From contig HF999648.1 in NCBI GenBank assembly GCA_000434055.1, forward strand, positions 7,529 to 36,035: a DNA stretch of 28,507 nt, in the 5' to 3' direction. A program made the translations under genes and the position numbers. Of the stretch, positions 8,390 to 15,391 are shown in pieces (the first letter of the stretch is position 1; each line of letters starts with the position of its first letter). The notes beneath the pieces were generated by a model. It made no database searches and was not told the origin of the DNA. It worked only from the letters and a program-made list of their open reading frames with translations. This stretch comes from Ruminococcus sp. CAG:488. GTDB lineage: Bacteria; Bacillota; Clostridia; Oscillospirales; Acutalibacteraceae.

Positions 8390-10171
8390 TTACAGTCTAA
8401 CCAATCCGACAGCAATTCTGAGAATCGTAAGTGCATCCATGGAATTAACCTTGTTGTCACCGTTTGTATCGGCATTCATAAATTTCTCATCGGTGTTTAT
8501 CTCACTCGCGAGACCGACCGCATGGCGGAGAACAATCAATGCGTCTGCCGAGTTAATAAGCTTATCACCGTTAACATCGGGATATGCCTTTGCGATTATC
8601 TCTGTCTTTGCCCTCGCCTTACAAACCTTGCAGAGCATATATTTTGATCCGGTCGTGCTGATCGTCGGTCTCTTTTCGATTACCCATTTTCCGTCGCCGG
8701 TATGTCCCGTTGCCGGAATAACCTCATTGGTTTTATTTCCGCAAAGATTACAGGTAACTATATAGTTTCCGGCCCTTGTACAGGTAGCTGCCTTGCTGAC
8801 CTTCTTTGTTACATTTTTATGTTTACATACAATTTTAAACTGCTTAACATAACCCTCGCCGTATGAATTTATACCTACGATATAAGCTTTTGCCGTTCCT
8901 ATTTCGATATTGTTACGACAAACAACCTTATAGTCCTTGCCCAAAACAACTTTTTCACCGCTTGTAAGCGTGATTGTAACGGCAGGAATTACCTCAGACT
9001 TTGTATATTCCTGTCCGGCAATATTGGCAACCGTACCGAGGGAAAGGTTCTTAACAATTTCAACCGATGCCTTGATTCCGCTTGATTTGATATAATTATT
9101 AAGTCTTGTGTTGTTTGCCACGGAAATAAATTTCAAATTGTCGGAGCAGGCCTTAAACGCATTTGCTCCTATGGTCGTATTCTTTGAAATCTTAACCGTA
9201 TTAAGTAAGGTACAGTTTTCAAATGCACCCTTACCGAGAGTCTTAAGCGTAAACGGAAGCTCAACCGATGTCAGGAACGGGCAGCCGGAAAAAGCGTTTA
9301 CACCTATTGTTTCCAGACCCAAAGGCAAGCTGAGGCTTTTAAGGCCGTCGCACTGTCTGAAAGCACCCTCATAAATTGAAGTCACATTATCCGGAATAAT
9401 CAGCTCGGTAATTCCCGAACAGCCCATAAAGCTTTCTTTTCCGATATATTCAAGAGTTGACGGAAGAACAAGCTTTTTTATCTCGGCATGATTAAGAAAT
9501 GCAGCATAATCAATTCCGACAATAGGGAGTCCCTTATATGTATCCGAAAGAATAACGGTATCATAAGTTGCACAAGTATAATCCGTAATAATATAACCCG
9601 TGCCTGCCTTATTAAGCTTACAGTCAATATCATTCATTGAATTGCGCAGAATGGTAAATGATGCACCCGAAACATTCACATCGTTCGTCATGTTAACAAA
9701 ACCGGAGTTTACGGCATTGTTGATTTTCAGGCTCAACTTGCTGCTTCCGTGATTTGCATAGCTTTTGACCTTGAAAACAATTGTAGAGAAAATTCCTGAG
9801 AACTCATAGTTATTTCCTCCCGCAAGGCTCCAGTTGATTTTTCCGGGATCACCTGCATATTCGGAATAAACCTCACCGTTTGTCTGCTTATCCCTTGCTC
9901 TTCTAAGATCCTTGCCCTGCTTCATACTGACAAACTCAAGCTTTTGAGAATCATATAAAAGGCTCATGTCGAGAGACGAGATCTTTTTATATGCCCTCGG
10001 AAAATAAACTTCGGCGGTAATCTGATCGTCCTGGGAATATGAGGTCGCATCAATTCTTATAGAAATATCAGCAGATGCCGCTGACGGAGAAATTGCCATT
10101 GCACAGAAAATCAGTGCAAAGACAGCCGTAACCGCAACAATCCTTCTGAATAATCCTTTCATTCTTTCCAC
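8390..10171 (-). CDS. Secreted cohesin-like/BspA leucine-rich-repeat/dockerin protein
   Basis: A 593-residue secreted protein with three modules. After a signal peptide (hydrophobic core AVTAVFALIFCAMA, cleavage near residue 34) comes a beta-rich domain at about 35-177. It has the cohesin-like pattern: SSLDMSLLYDSQKLEF, then FSTIVFKVKS. Residues about 195-360 are BspA-type LRR_5 repeats: IGKESFMGCSGITEL, IYEGAFRQCDGLKSL and IGVNAFSGCPFLTSV. A Cys-rich stretch with CNLCG and CKVC pairs, plus IPATGHT, precedes a C-terminal type I dockerin. The two dockerin Ca-binding repeats are DVNGDKLINSAD and DTNGDNKVNSMD. It probably binds a partner through the dockerin and a ligand or protein through the LRR. 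Having cohesin-like and dockerin parts together would allow it to bridge other components. It has its own promoter and terminator. Confidence 0.82.
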   Translation of the reverse strand: MERMKGLFRRIVAVTAVFALIFCAMAISPSAASADISIRIDATSYSQDDQITAEVYFPRAYKKISSLDMSLLYDSQKLEFVSMKQGKDLRRARDKQTNGEVYSEYAGDPGKINWSLAGGNNYEFSGIFSTIVFKVKSYANHGSSKLSLKINNAVNSGFVNMTNDVNVSGASFTILRNSMNDIDCKLNKAGTGYIITDYTCATYDTVILSDTYKGLPIVGIDYAAFLNHAEIKKLVLPSTLEYIGKESFMGCSGITELIIPDNVTSIYEGAFRQCDGLKSLSLPLGLETIGVNAFSGCPFLTSVELPFTLKTLGKGAFENCTLLNTVKISKNTTIGANAFKACSDNLKFISVANNTRLNNYIKSSGIKASVEIVKNLSLGTVANIAGQEYTKSEVIPAVTITLTSGEKVVLGKDYKVVCRNNIEIGTAKAYIVGINSYGEGYVKQFKIVCKHKNVTKKVSKAATCTRAGNYIVTCNLCGNKTNEVIPATGHTGDGKWVIEKRPTISTTGSKYMLCKVCKARAKTEIIAKAYPDVNGDKLINSADALIVLRHAVGLASEINTDEKFMNADTNGDNKVNSMDALTILRIAVGLVRL

Positions 10172-10206
10172 CCTTTCAAGTATATAATTGCCATAGTATT
10201 TATTAT

Positions 10207-10235
10207 ATTTTATATTATTTAAATAGAATTGTCAA
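10207..10235 (-). promoter_or_regulatory. Sigma-A promoter of the LRR/dockerin gene
   Basis: Minus strand: -35 TTGACA (10230-10235, perfect), 17-bp spacer, -10 TAAAAT (10207-10212, 5 of 6). The transcript would start near 10200, about 30 nt before the ATG, which is preceded by AAAGGGTGG. It diverges from the tRNA promoter. Confidence 0.7.
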
Positions 10236-10274
10236 TTGCTAAAATATAAAGATTACTTAACCTATATTTTTTGC

Positions 10275-10303
10275 TTGAAGAATACATATCTTTGTGATAT
10301 AAT
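10275..10303 (+). promoter_or_regulatory. Promoter of tRNA-Arg
   Basis: -35 TTGAAG (10275-10280), 17-bp spacer and perfect -10 TATAAT (10298-10303), extended by TG one base upstream. The predicted start is about 7 nt before the mature tRNA 5' end. Confidence 0.7.
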
Positions 10304-10316
10304 ATTATTATTGTTT

Positions 10317-10393
10317 CCGCCCGTAGCATAATTGGATAATGCATCAGATTCCGATTCTGACGACTGGGAGTTCAAATCTCTTCGGGCGGGCCA
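10317..10393 (+). tRNA. tRNA-Arg (anticodon CCG)
   Basis: A complete 77-nt cloverleaf. The 7-bp acceptor stem is CCGCCCG/CGGGCGG, the D stem GCAT/ATGC, and the anticodon stem TCAGA/TCTGA with loop TTCCGAT. This places CCG at 10351-10353, reading CGG arginine codons. The T stem is GGGAG/CTCTT with two G-U pairs, and loop TTCAAAT. Discriminator G and an encoded CCA end the gene. It is a single-gene unit with its own promoter and a terminator shared with the convergent gene. Confidence 0.95.
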
Positions 10394-10401
10394 TAAAAAT
10401 A

Positions 10402-10440
10402 AGAACGGAGCCATGCTAAATTGCACAGCTCCGTATTATT
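10402..10440. terminator. Bidirectional terminator between tRNA-Arg and the MBL gene
   Basis: Stem ACGGAGC/GCTCCGT (10405-10411 with 10428-10434) with an inner TGC/GCA pairing. T-rich runs lie on both outer sides: ATTATTTTATTT on the plus strand and TCTTATTTTTA on the minus. It can serve the tRNA and the convergent cohesin-MBL transcript. Confidence 0.75.
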
Positions 10441-10451
10441 TTATTTCAATT

Positions 10452-11771
10452 TTACCTCAATGAAAAGCCCTCACGGCGAACCGGCAAAACCTCTTTTTCA
10501 AGGTTACCGCCGTTGCTGAGATAAATCCCGTAAAGCTCCTGCTGACGTTCATCCGAATAGGTATATCCCCACTGATTCTTTATCTTTGCAAAATCCTCAA
10601 AGGTCTCGTCAGGCAGGGTCGTGATCCTGTCAATATCAAGCGGAAGCGGAATACAAACCGTGCCGTCAGAGGTTATGTAATACTTTTCGGCAAGCTCGAT
10701 AAGTCTCCTGTTTGCCTCCTGCTTGGGATATTCCTCGTCAAACATAATTCTTGTAATCGGGAATACGGCGACCTTTGCGCCGATAAGCTCATATGCATGC
10801 GTCGAAAGTCCCGAATGTCCGTGATGTGCGACCTGAACAATGTCGCATTTCAGTTCATTATTGTAGCGTGCTTCAAGCACCTTGCCTGCAAGGGCGGAGC
10901 AGTCGCCGGGGATAAACACCTTTGTTCCGCCGACGCTCATCATCAAAGCGCACGAGGAATCGTTATAATCCGGCATCTTCTCGGGGAAAATATCCTCATG
11001 GGTGCAAAGCACATTGAAGCTGAGATTTCTCACCGTAAAGCGCATACCGGAATGAAGCTTATACTTAGGAATCGAAAGCGCATCAAGCTGTCTGAAAAGC
11101 TTCTGAGAAAGAAGCACTTCTTCAATATCCCATTCGTTATCAACGTCATACTTAGGGTCAATAAGATTTGAATAGAATCCTTCAATAATAACGTCATCAC
11201 AGTTATAGCGAAGAAAATCCATCATTTTAGAGATATGATCGGAATGAGCGTGAGAGATAAACCAGCCGTTGACAACAATTTTTCTGTCCTTCGGCGTTCT
11301 GTCACGCATAAATTTATGGATTCTGTCATTGTCGTTGAACTGGAAATAGTGACCGCTGTCCACAACAAAAAAGCTGTAATCGGGGCACTGAATAAGCAGG
11401 CACATTCCGCAGTCGATATATGTGTGGTCATTCTCGAAGCCGTAGAACACTGTTTCGCAGTCTCCGTCGCACACAGGCTCGCCGTCCTCGGGGACAGGGT
11501 TCTCCCCTACCGTCACTCTGAGCGAGCTGTCGCATGGCGTATAATATGACGTGATGTGCAAGCCGTCCTTTTCGAACATAGCGAAACGGTTCCCGTCTAT
11601 TTCATTCTTTCTTATGGCTAAAAAGCCGTTTTCGCTGAGTTTTTTGAGCCAAACGTTGACTTCATCAATATCCGCCGAGCGATAAATCGCCATTTCGCAG
11701 TTTTCACGGCAATCGTAAATCGGCTCGTCGGCATGCTGCCTAAATGCGAGATCACTTTCAAAAAAATTCAT
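10452..11771 (-). CDS. ComEC-like MBL-fold hydrolase
   Basis: This 439-residue protein has no signal peptide and an MBL fold in its centre. Visible metal motifs are SHAHSDH near residue 174, IPGDCS near 285, and AHHGHSG near 312; these match ComEC/Rec2-type and related competence-like MBL domains rather than glyoxalase II. The first 130 residues (with IYRSADIDEVNVWLKKL) form an alpha/beta region I do not recognise. The C-terminal 80 residues are also unassigned. It may be a cytoplasmic phosphodiesterase or nuclease-like hydrolase; the substrate is unknown. The start codon overlaps the stop of the membrane cohesin-like gene (TAATG) with an AGAGGA site upstream, so the two are translationally coupled. 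Confidence 0.75.
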   Translation of the reverse strand: MNFFESDLAFRQHADEPIYDCRENCEMAIYRSADIDEVNVWLKKLSENGFLAIRKNEIDGNRFAMFEKDGLHITSYYTPCDSSLRVTVGENPVPEDGEPVCDGDCETVFYGFENDHTYIDCGMCLLIQCPDYSFFVVDSGHYFQFNDNDRIHKFMRDRTPKDRKIVVNGWFISHAHSDHISKMMDFLRYNCDDVIIEGFYSNLIDPKYDVDNEWDIEEVLLSQKLFRQLDALSIPKYKLHSGMRFTVRNLSFNVLCTHEDIFPEKMPDYNDSSCALMMSVGGTKVFIPGDCSALAGKVLEARYNNELKCDIVQVAHHGHSGLSTHAYELIGAKVAVFPITRIMFDEEYPKQEANRRLIELAEKYYITSDGTVCIPLPLDIDRITTLPDETFEDFAKIKNQWGYTYSDERQQELYGIYLSNGGNLEKEVLPVRREGFSLR

Positions 11772-12583
11772 TATTCGGCGTCCTCTTTTTTATACTTCTT
11801 TGCAATAACCACTACACCAACTACGATAATTGCAAGCACAATCAATGCCGCCGCACCGACAATTACAATCTTCTTTTTATCGGTTGTCTTTGTGCCGTTA
11901 TTCTCGCCGTTCTTGTCCGATGTCGATTTGGCAACGGGCGTGGTTGACTCTGCGCTGAGTTCGGAGCTGTCGGCAGTGGTCGTAACCGCCGAGGTTGCGG
12001 TCGTTTTGACCGAAGCGTTTGTCTTGTCAACGGCTGTACCCGCCTGACCTGCCGCCGCAGAGGTTTTTATTTCCGCCGAGCCGCCGATCTGAATAACCTG
12101 AGCATTCACGGAAATAACCTCATTTGCGGTTGCTCCGCTTATTCCGCAGTCTGCAACCTTGAGTTTAACGTCCTTCTCTGTCAGCTTGGCAGACGATGTT
12201 TTTTTCAGCGTGAGCACAAGAAGATCCTTGCCGTTTACAGCCTTAAAACCGGTTATAGATATAAATGCAAACTTCATCGGATTTGCGTCCTTATTGAAGC
12301 TGGTCAAGACAACGCCGTTTTCATTGTCCTCCGTATAAATCTTAAAGTTTCTGAGGCCTGCACCGTTCGCACTTTTTTCAACGCTGACCTTGTTTGAAAT
12401 GGTTACCTCAAAGTCAAGGCTGTTAAAAGCCGCGCCTCCCTCATAATCAATTGAAACGACGGCTTTTGTATTGTCCTCAGAGACAACATTGACCGCAAAG
12501 GTTGCGCTCTGCGCCGCAAAAGCAGGCAGCCACAGGCAAAATGCCATCACTGCGGCAATTATAATCGAAATAATTTTTTTCAT
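11771..12583 (-). CDS. Membrane-anchored single cohesin-like protein
   Basis: A 270-residue surface protein. A signal peptide (MKKIISIIIAAVMAF, cleavage after AFA) leads into one domain of about 140 residues with the alternating hydrophobic pattern of cohesins. Visible landmarks are ATFAVNVVSED, then FNSLDFEVTIS and LLVLTLKKTS. Next comes a Thr/Ser/Ala-rich stalk (about 175-225). A single transmembrane helix (IVIVGAAALIVLAIIVVGVVV) follows, with a short basic tail KKYKKEDAE and no sortase motif. It would display the domain outside the membrane as a docking site for dockerin proteins. The cohesin assignment is by fold-like pattern, not a precise match. A strong GGAGGT site precedes the ATG. 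The downstream MBL gene overlaps its stop by one base. Confidence 0.72.
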   Translation of the reverse strand: MKKIISIIIAAVMAFCLWLPAFAAQSATFAVNVVSEDNTKAVVSIDYEGGAAFNSLDFEVTISNKVSVEKSANGAGLRNFKIYTEDNENGVVLTSFNKDANPMKFAFISITGFKAVNGKDLLVLTLKKTSSAKLTEKDVKLKVADCGISGATANEVISVNAQVIQIGGSAEIKTSAAAGQAGTAVDKTNASVKTTATSAVTTTADSSELSAESTTPVAKSTSDKNGENNGTKTTDKKKIVIVGAAALIVLAIIVVGVVVIAKKYKKEDAE

Positions 12584-12654
12584 AAAAACGACCTCCGTTT
12601 ATAAACCTATTTAAACAATATGTTATATATGTGACATAGGCTTTATTAAAAGTA

Positions 12655-12683
12655 AGTATAACACAAAACAATGTTTTTTTCAA
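12655..12683 (-). promoter_or_regulatory. Promoter of the membrane cohesin-like operon
   Basis: Minus strand: -35 TTGAAA (12678-12683), 17-bp spacer, -10 TATACT (12655-12660). The predicted start is near 12648, giving a leader of about 65 nt. The leader contains a small TATGT/ACATA inverted repeat at about 12620-12640 of unknown role. Confidence 0.65.
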
Positions 12684-12744
12684 CCGTTGTATCTTTAGTC
12701 ATTTTGCACAAGCAAAGATTCGTTATTTTGTTAATTTTTCAATA

Positions 12745-12773
12745 TTGACTGATTATAATATTTCGCATATGAT
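12745..12773 (+). promoter_or_regulatory. Probable promoter of the ECF/radical SAM pair
   Basis: TTGACT (12745-12750), 17 bp, TATGAT (12768-12773). A start near 12780 would leave almost no leader. The alternative -10 TATAAT at 12754-12759 is a better box but lacks a well-spaced -35. One of the two probably serves the gene at 12791. No riboswitch fits in the available space. Confidence 0.4.
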
Positions 12774-12790
12774 ATTCGGAGGGCAATATT

Positions 12791-13348
12791 ATGAAAAAAG
12801 AGAGTAAATTCAAGCTTAACCAAGTCGTTCTGGCGGCACTTTTTGCGGCACTTACGACCGTCCTGACCTATTACGTCAAGATTCCGAGCGTTAACGGATA
12901 CATGCACATCGGCGATTCAATGATTTATCTCTGCGCCAGCATTCTCCCGACACCGCTTGCCGCTCTTTCGGCAGGTATCGGTGCTGCTCTTTCCGACGCT
13001 GTGGGCGGCTACACAATGTACATCATTCCGACCTTTATTATCAAGGCACTTTTGGTTCTCTGCTTTACGCATACGGCCAAGAAGCTTCTTTGCAAGAGAA
13101 ACATTATCGCCGTTTTCGTTGCAGCCGCAATCACAATGGTCGGTTATTATATCGCAGAGGTTATTATCCTTGCACTTTCCTCACCGGTCGGATTCACGGA
13201 ATATCTTTTCAGCGTTCCGTCATGGGTCAGTGCACTTAACACTCTCCCCGGCAACGCTATTCAGGCAGGCTCGAGCGGAATACTTTATATTGTACTTTCC
13301 GCCGCACTTGACAAGGTAAAAATTAAAGACAGAATAAGGAAGATTTAA
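12791..13348 (+). CDS. ECF-type transporter S component
   Basis: A 185-residue integral membrane protein with about six hydrophobic segments, resembling substrate-binding S components of energy-coupling-factor vitamin transporters. Typical signs are the N-terminal VVLAALFAALTTVLTYY helix, the MHIGDSMIYLCASILP loop, and the GIGAALSDAVGGY segment. It lacks an ATPase partner here, so it would share an ECF module encoded elsewhere. The substrate cannot be read. I recall it as close to the TIGR04002 group, though this is unchecked. A CGGAGGG site lies 7 nt before the ATG. The radical SAM gene begins 3 bp after its stop, so they form a pair. Confidence 0.75.
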   Translation: MKKESKFKLNQVVLAALFAALTTVLTYYVKIPSVNGYMHIGDSMIYLCASILPTPLAALSAGIGAALSDAVGGYTMYIIPTFIIKALLVLCFTHTAKKLLCKRNIIAVFVAAAITMVGYYIAEVIILALSSPVGFTEYLFSVPSWVSALNTLPGNAIQAGSSGILYIVLSAALDKVKIKDRIRKI

Positions 13349-13351
13349 ATC

Positions 13352-13954
13352 ATGGCTGATATTGTTTACACCTACGGCAACAGCGTTTATATGAACATAA
13401 CCAACAAATGCCCCTGTTCCTGCGTTTTTTGCATCAGGAGCAACGGCGACGGACTCGGCTCAGCAGAATCGCTTTGGTTAAAGAAGGATCCGACGCTTGA
13501 AGAAATTGAGGATGAAATCAACAAGTTTGATTTTTCACCGTATTCCGAAGTCGTATTCTGCGGTTACGGCGAACCGACACAGGCTTTTGACAATCTCATC
13601 GCAAGCGCAAAGTATCTCAAGGAAAAGTACGGACTTAAAATTCGTCTCAATTCAAACGGGCTCAGCGACCTTATCAACGGCAAGGAGACTGCAAAGCTTC
13701 TTGAAGGCATTGTTGATTCAATCTCAATCAGCCTTAACGCACCGAATGCGAAGCGCTACCAGGAAGTCAGCCGTTCACGCTTCGGCGAGGATGCATTCCC
13801 TGCCCTGCTGAAATTTGCCGAGGATTGTAAAAAATATATTCCGAAAATTAAATTCACGGTAGTTGACGTCCTTAATAAGGAAGAGATTGCCGAATGTCAG
13901 AAAATTGCAGATAACATGGACATTCCGCTGAGAGTCAGAGAGTGGATTAAATAA
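13352..13954 (+). CDS. TatD-associated-type radical SAM protein
   Basis: A compact 200-residue radical SAM enzyme. The [4Fe-4S] motif CxxxCxxC is seen as CPCSCVFC at about residues 21-28. It is followed by the SAM-contact GYGEPTQ near 71, and by RLNSNG and SISLNAPN in later strands. The N-terminus DIVYTYGNSVYMNITNKC and the short length match the family described as TatD-associated radical SAM (TIGR04038, from memory). No TatD gene is visible here. There is no SPASM or other auxiliary cluster domain. The reaction is unknown. It is co-transcribed with the ECF S component, which suggests it makes or modifies a cofactor related to the transported compound; this is inference. Confidence 0.8.
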   Translation: MADIVYTYGNSVYMNITNKCPCSCVFCIRSNGDGLGSAESLWLKKDPTLEEIEDEINKFDFSPYSEVVFCGYGEPTQAFDNLIASAKYLKEKYGLKIRLNSNGLSDLINGKETAKLLEGIVDSISISLNAPNAKRYQEVSRSRFGEDAFPALLKFAEDCKKYIPKIKFTVVDVLNKEEIAECQKIADNMDIPLRVREWIK

Positions 13955-13970
13955 GTTAATATATAATTCA

Positions 13971-14005
13971 ACGGGTGGTCGAAAAGGCCGCCCGTTTTTA
14001 TTTTT
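13971..14005 (+). terminator. Terminator of the ECF/radical SAM pair
   Basis: 10-bp stem ACGGGTGGTC/GGCCGCCCGT with two G-U pairs and loop GAAAA, followed by TTTTTATTTTT. It begins 17 bp after the stop. Confidence 0.9.
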
Positions 14006-14160
14006 GGCTGCATTTCACGAAGCCTATGTCACGCCGTATTTTCGACATACTTTTAGAATATAATACGGGTTTATTTTCTTTAAATCACGTATCAAATTAA
14101 ATTTAAGTCTGATTTCTTCAAAAATGCATAGAAACGTAATACTCTTCATTTTTTCACATA
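14006..14160. other. Intergenic stretch without an evident gene
   Basis: AT-rich spacer between convergent transcripts. The only structure seen is a 7-bp inverted repeat, CCGTATT (14034-14040) with AATACGG (14062-14068). A 61-codon minus-strand frame crosses it, but it begins inside the terminator, has no ribosome binding site, and is rich in Phe/Leu/Lys as random AT-rich DNA would be. Confidence 0.5.
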
Positions 14161-14189
14161 AAAATAAAAAGAGGCTCAAAATGAACCTC
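14161..14189 (-). terminator. Second of two tandem terminators
   Basis: Minus strand: stem GAGGTTCA/TGAGCCTC (14171-14189, one T-G pair) with a 3-nt loop, followed by TTTTTATTTT. It directly follows the T-tract of the terminator at 14190-14234. Confidence 0.75.
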
Positions 14190-14234
14190 AAAAAAGAAAA
14201 ACCACACAAGCCGTACGCCCATAGGCTTGTGTGG
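14190..14234 (-). terminator. First terminator of the NPETGD cohesin-like gene
   Basis: Perfect 11-bp stem CCACACAAGCC/GGCTTGTGTGG (14202-14212 with 14224-14234), with an 11-nt loop. On the minus strand it is followed by TTTTTCTTTTTT. It lies 55 bp past the stop at 14289. Confidence 0.9.
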
Positions 14235-14288
14235 GGGCGTTTAGAATTCCAGTAAGGATTTATCCGGAATAAATCCTAAATTCTTAGA

Positions 14289-15281
14289 TTAGTCTTCCTT
14301 CTTGCGAAGTGCAACTACTGCTGCACCGCTGATAGCGAGAAGTGCAACTACTGCTGCAGAAGCAGTGAGACGGTCGCCTGTCTCAGGGTTAACAACATCG
14401 CTGCTTGAAGCGGCTGTTGTTGTATCTGCTGCCGGAGCAGTTGTAACAACGTCATCAGACTTTGTTGATGATGTAATATCCTCAGCAGCCTTAGTTGTTG
14501 TTGTAACGTCCTCAGCAGCCTTAGTTGTTGTTGTAACATCTTCGGCAGCCTTGGTTGTAGTTGTAACGTCCTCAGCAGCCTTGGTTGTTGTAACATCTTC
14601 GGCAGCCTTGGTTGTTGTTGTAACGTCAGCCTTCTTGGTTGTTGTAGTAACGTCAGCCTTCTTGGTTGTTGTTGTAGTAACATCAGCCTTCTTGGTTGTC
14701 GTTGTAACGTCAGCCTTCTTGGTTGTCGTTGTTGTTGTAGTTGTTGCCGGTGCCGGAATCTTGTTGTCAAGAGTCGGTGTAACAGGATTATTGTTTCCGT
14801 CTACACTACCGTCGAACTCAACAATGATGTCACTCGAATCAATCTTTGCTTTTGCAGAATTGCCCTTTGCAAAGGTGAAGTAGAGCATAACACCCTTTTC
14901 GCTGTATGCTGCTACGGAAGCAAAAGCAGCTCTTCCAAATCCGCTTTTCGTACTGATAGCAACAAGCGGAGGAACTTCATCATTTTCGTGAGCAGTTGCG
15001 AAGTCTCTGAAAGCCGGGCCTCTTTCTACACTCTTAATAGTTAAACCGGTTGTCTTGTTGGGATTGTCCCAATCTGCGGCCTTAACGTTAACGCCGCAGC
15101 TTGTGATGCTGCCCGACTCAAGACAGAGAGCAAGCTTTACAGAATCCTTGCTTTCCTCAGCAACGCTGATGGAGAACTTCGGAGCTGTAACTGCGAATGC
15201 AGAAACAAGCATTGCAACTGTAACACCGATTACTAAAGAAACGGAAAGAACAACTGACAGGATTTTTGCAATCTTATTCAT
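14289..15281 (-). CDS. Cell-wall cohesin-like anchor with Thr-repeat stalk and NPETGD tail
   Basis: A surface protein of 330 residues. The frame opens at 15329, but the ATG at 15281 is preferred: GGTGAT lies six bases upstream, and it begins a classical signal peptide (MNKIAKILSVVLSVSLVIG, cleavage after AFA). One cohesin-like domain of about 140 residues follows, with FSISVAEESKDSVKLALCLE early and KGVMLYFTFAKGN late. A stalk of KKADVTTTT and KAAEDVTTTT repeats comes next. The end is NPETGD, a hydrophobic helix (ASAAVVALLAISGAAVVAL) and RKKED, the layout of sortase-attached proteins with a non-LPXTG variant. It resembles in plan the single-cohesin wall anchor ScaE of Ruminococcus flavefaciens, though sequence kinship is unproven. 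It may share transcription with the dockerin gene at 15392. Confidence 0.75.
   Translation of the reverse strand: MNKIAKILSVVLSVSLVIGVTVAMLVSAFAVTAPKFSISVAEESKDSVKLALCLESGSITSCGVNVKAADWDNPNKTTGLTIKSVERGPAFRDFATAHENDEVPPLVAISTKSGFGRAAFASVAAYSEKGVMLYFTFAKGNSAKAKIDSSDIIVEFDGSVDGNNNPVTPTLDNKIPAPATTTTTTTTKKADVTTTTKKADVTTTTTKKADVTTTTKKADVTTTTKAAEDVTTTKAAEDVTTTTKAAEDVTTTTKAAEDVTTTTKAAEDITSSTKSDDVVTTAPAADTTTAASSSDVVNPETGDRLTASAAVVALLAISGAAVVALRKKED
14473..14747 (-). repeat. Minisatellite encoding the Thr-rich stalk
   Basis: Tandem units of about 27-30 nt lie in frame. Four KKADVTTTT units are followed by about five KAAEDVTTTT units; one copy has only three Thr and one five. Near-identical copies at nucleotide level make copy number likely to vary by slippage, always in multiples of 3 when a whole unit is lost. 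Confidence 0.85.
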
Positions 15282-15343
15282 TGTAATCACCAATTTCTCC
15301 TTCATTGTAGATTTACACACATGGTGCATGAATTTATATTAGA

Positions 15344-15375
15344 CACTGTCGCCCATAGGCGAATAGGAGACAATG
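15344..15375 (-). other. Weak hairpin between the dockerin and cohesin-like genes
   Basis: On the minus strand CATTGTC pairs with GACAGTG around an inner CGCC/GGCG stem with an asymmetric bulge. There is no T-tract, so it is a poor terminator. It could be a processing or attenuation point between two co-transcribed genes 110 bp apart. I see no convincing promoter in this gap. Confidence 0.35.
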
Positions 15376-15391
15376 AGCTAACCTAAGTTAA

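Noticed and set aside
12584..12790. Possible riboswitch before the ECF S component
   Set aside because: The predicted transcription start leaves at most a few dozen leader bases, and no conserved riboswitch core is visible.
14024..14209. Minus-strand 61-codon frame in the spacer after the radical SAM gene
   Set aside because: It starts inside a terminator, has no ribosome binding site, and its composition is that of random AT-rich DNA.
14302..14883. Plus-strand open frame of 193 codons rich in Val/Thr/Ser/Ala
   Set aside because: It is the antisense shadow of the Thr-rich repeat stalk; the repeats keep several frames open. It has no ribosome site or signal peptide.
14217..15360. The 10-mer GCCCATAGGC occurs at 14217-14226 and 15351-15360, on both sides of the NPETGD cohesin-like gene
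   Set aside because: Each copy lies in an otherwise different hairpin, and a 10-base match can arise by chance. Not enough to call a repeat family.
15375..15391. TTAGGTTAGC on the minus strand resembles half of a DtxR box
   Set aside because: Only a half-site with no matching second arm, at the 3' end of a gene with no promoter next to it.
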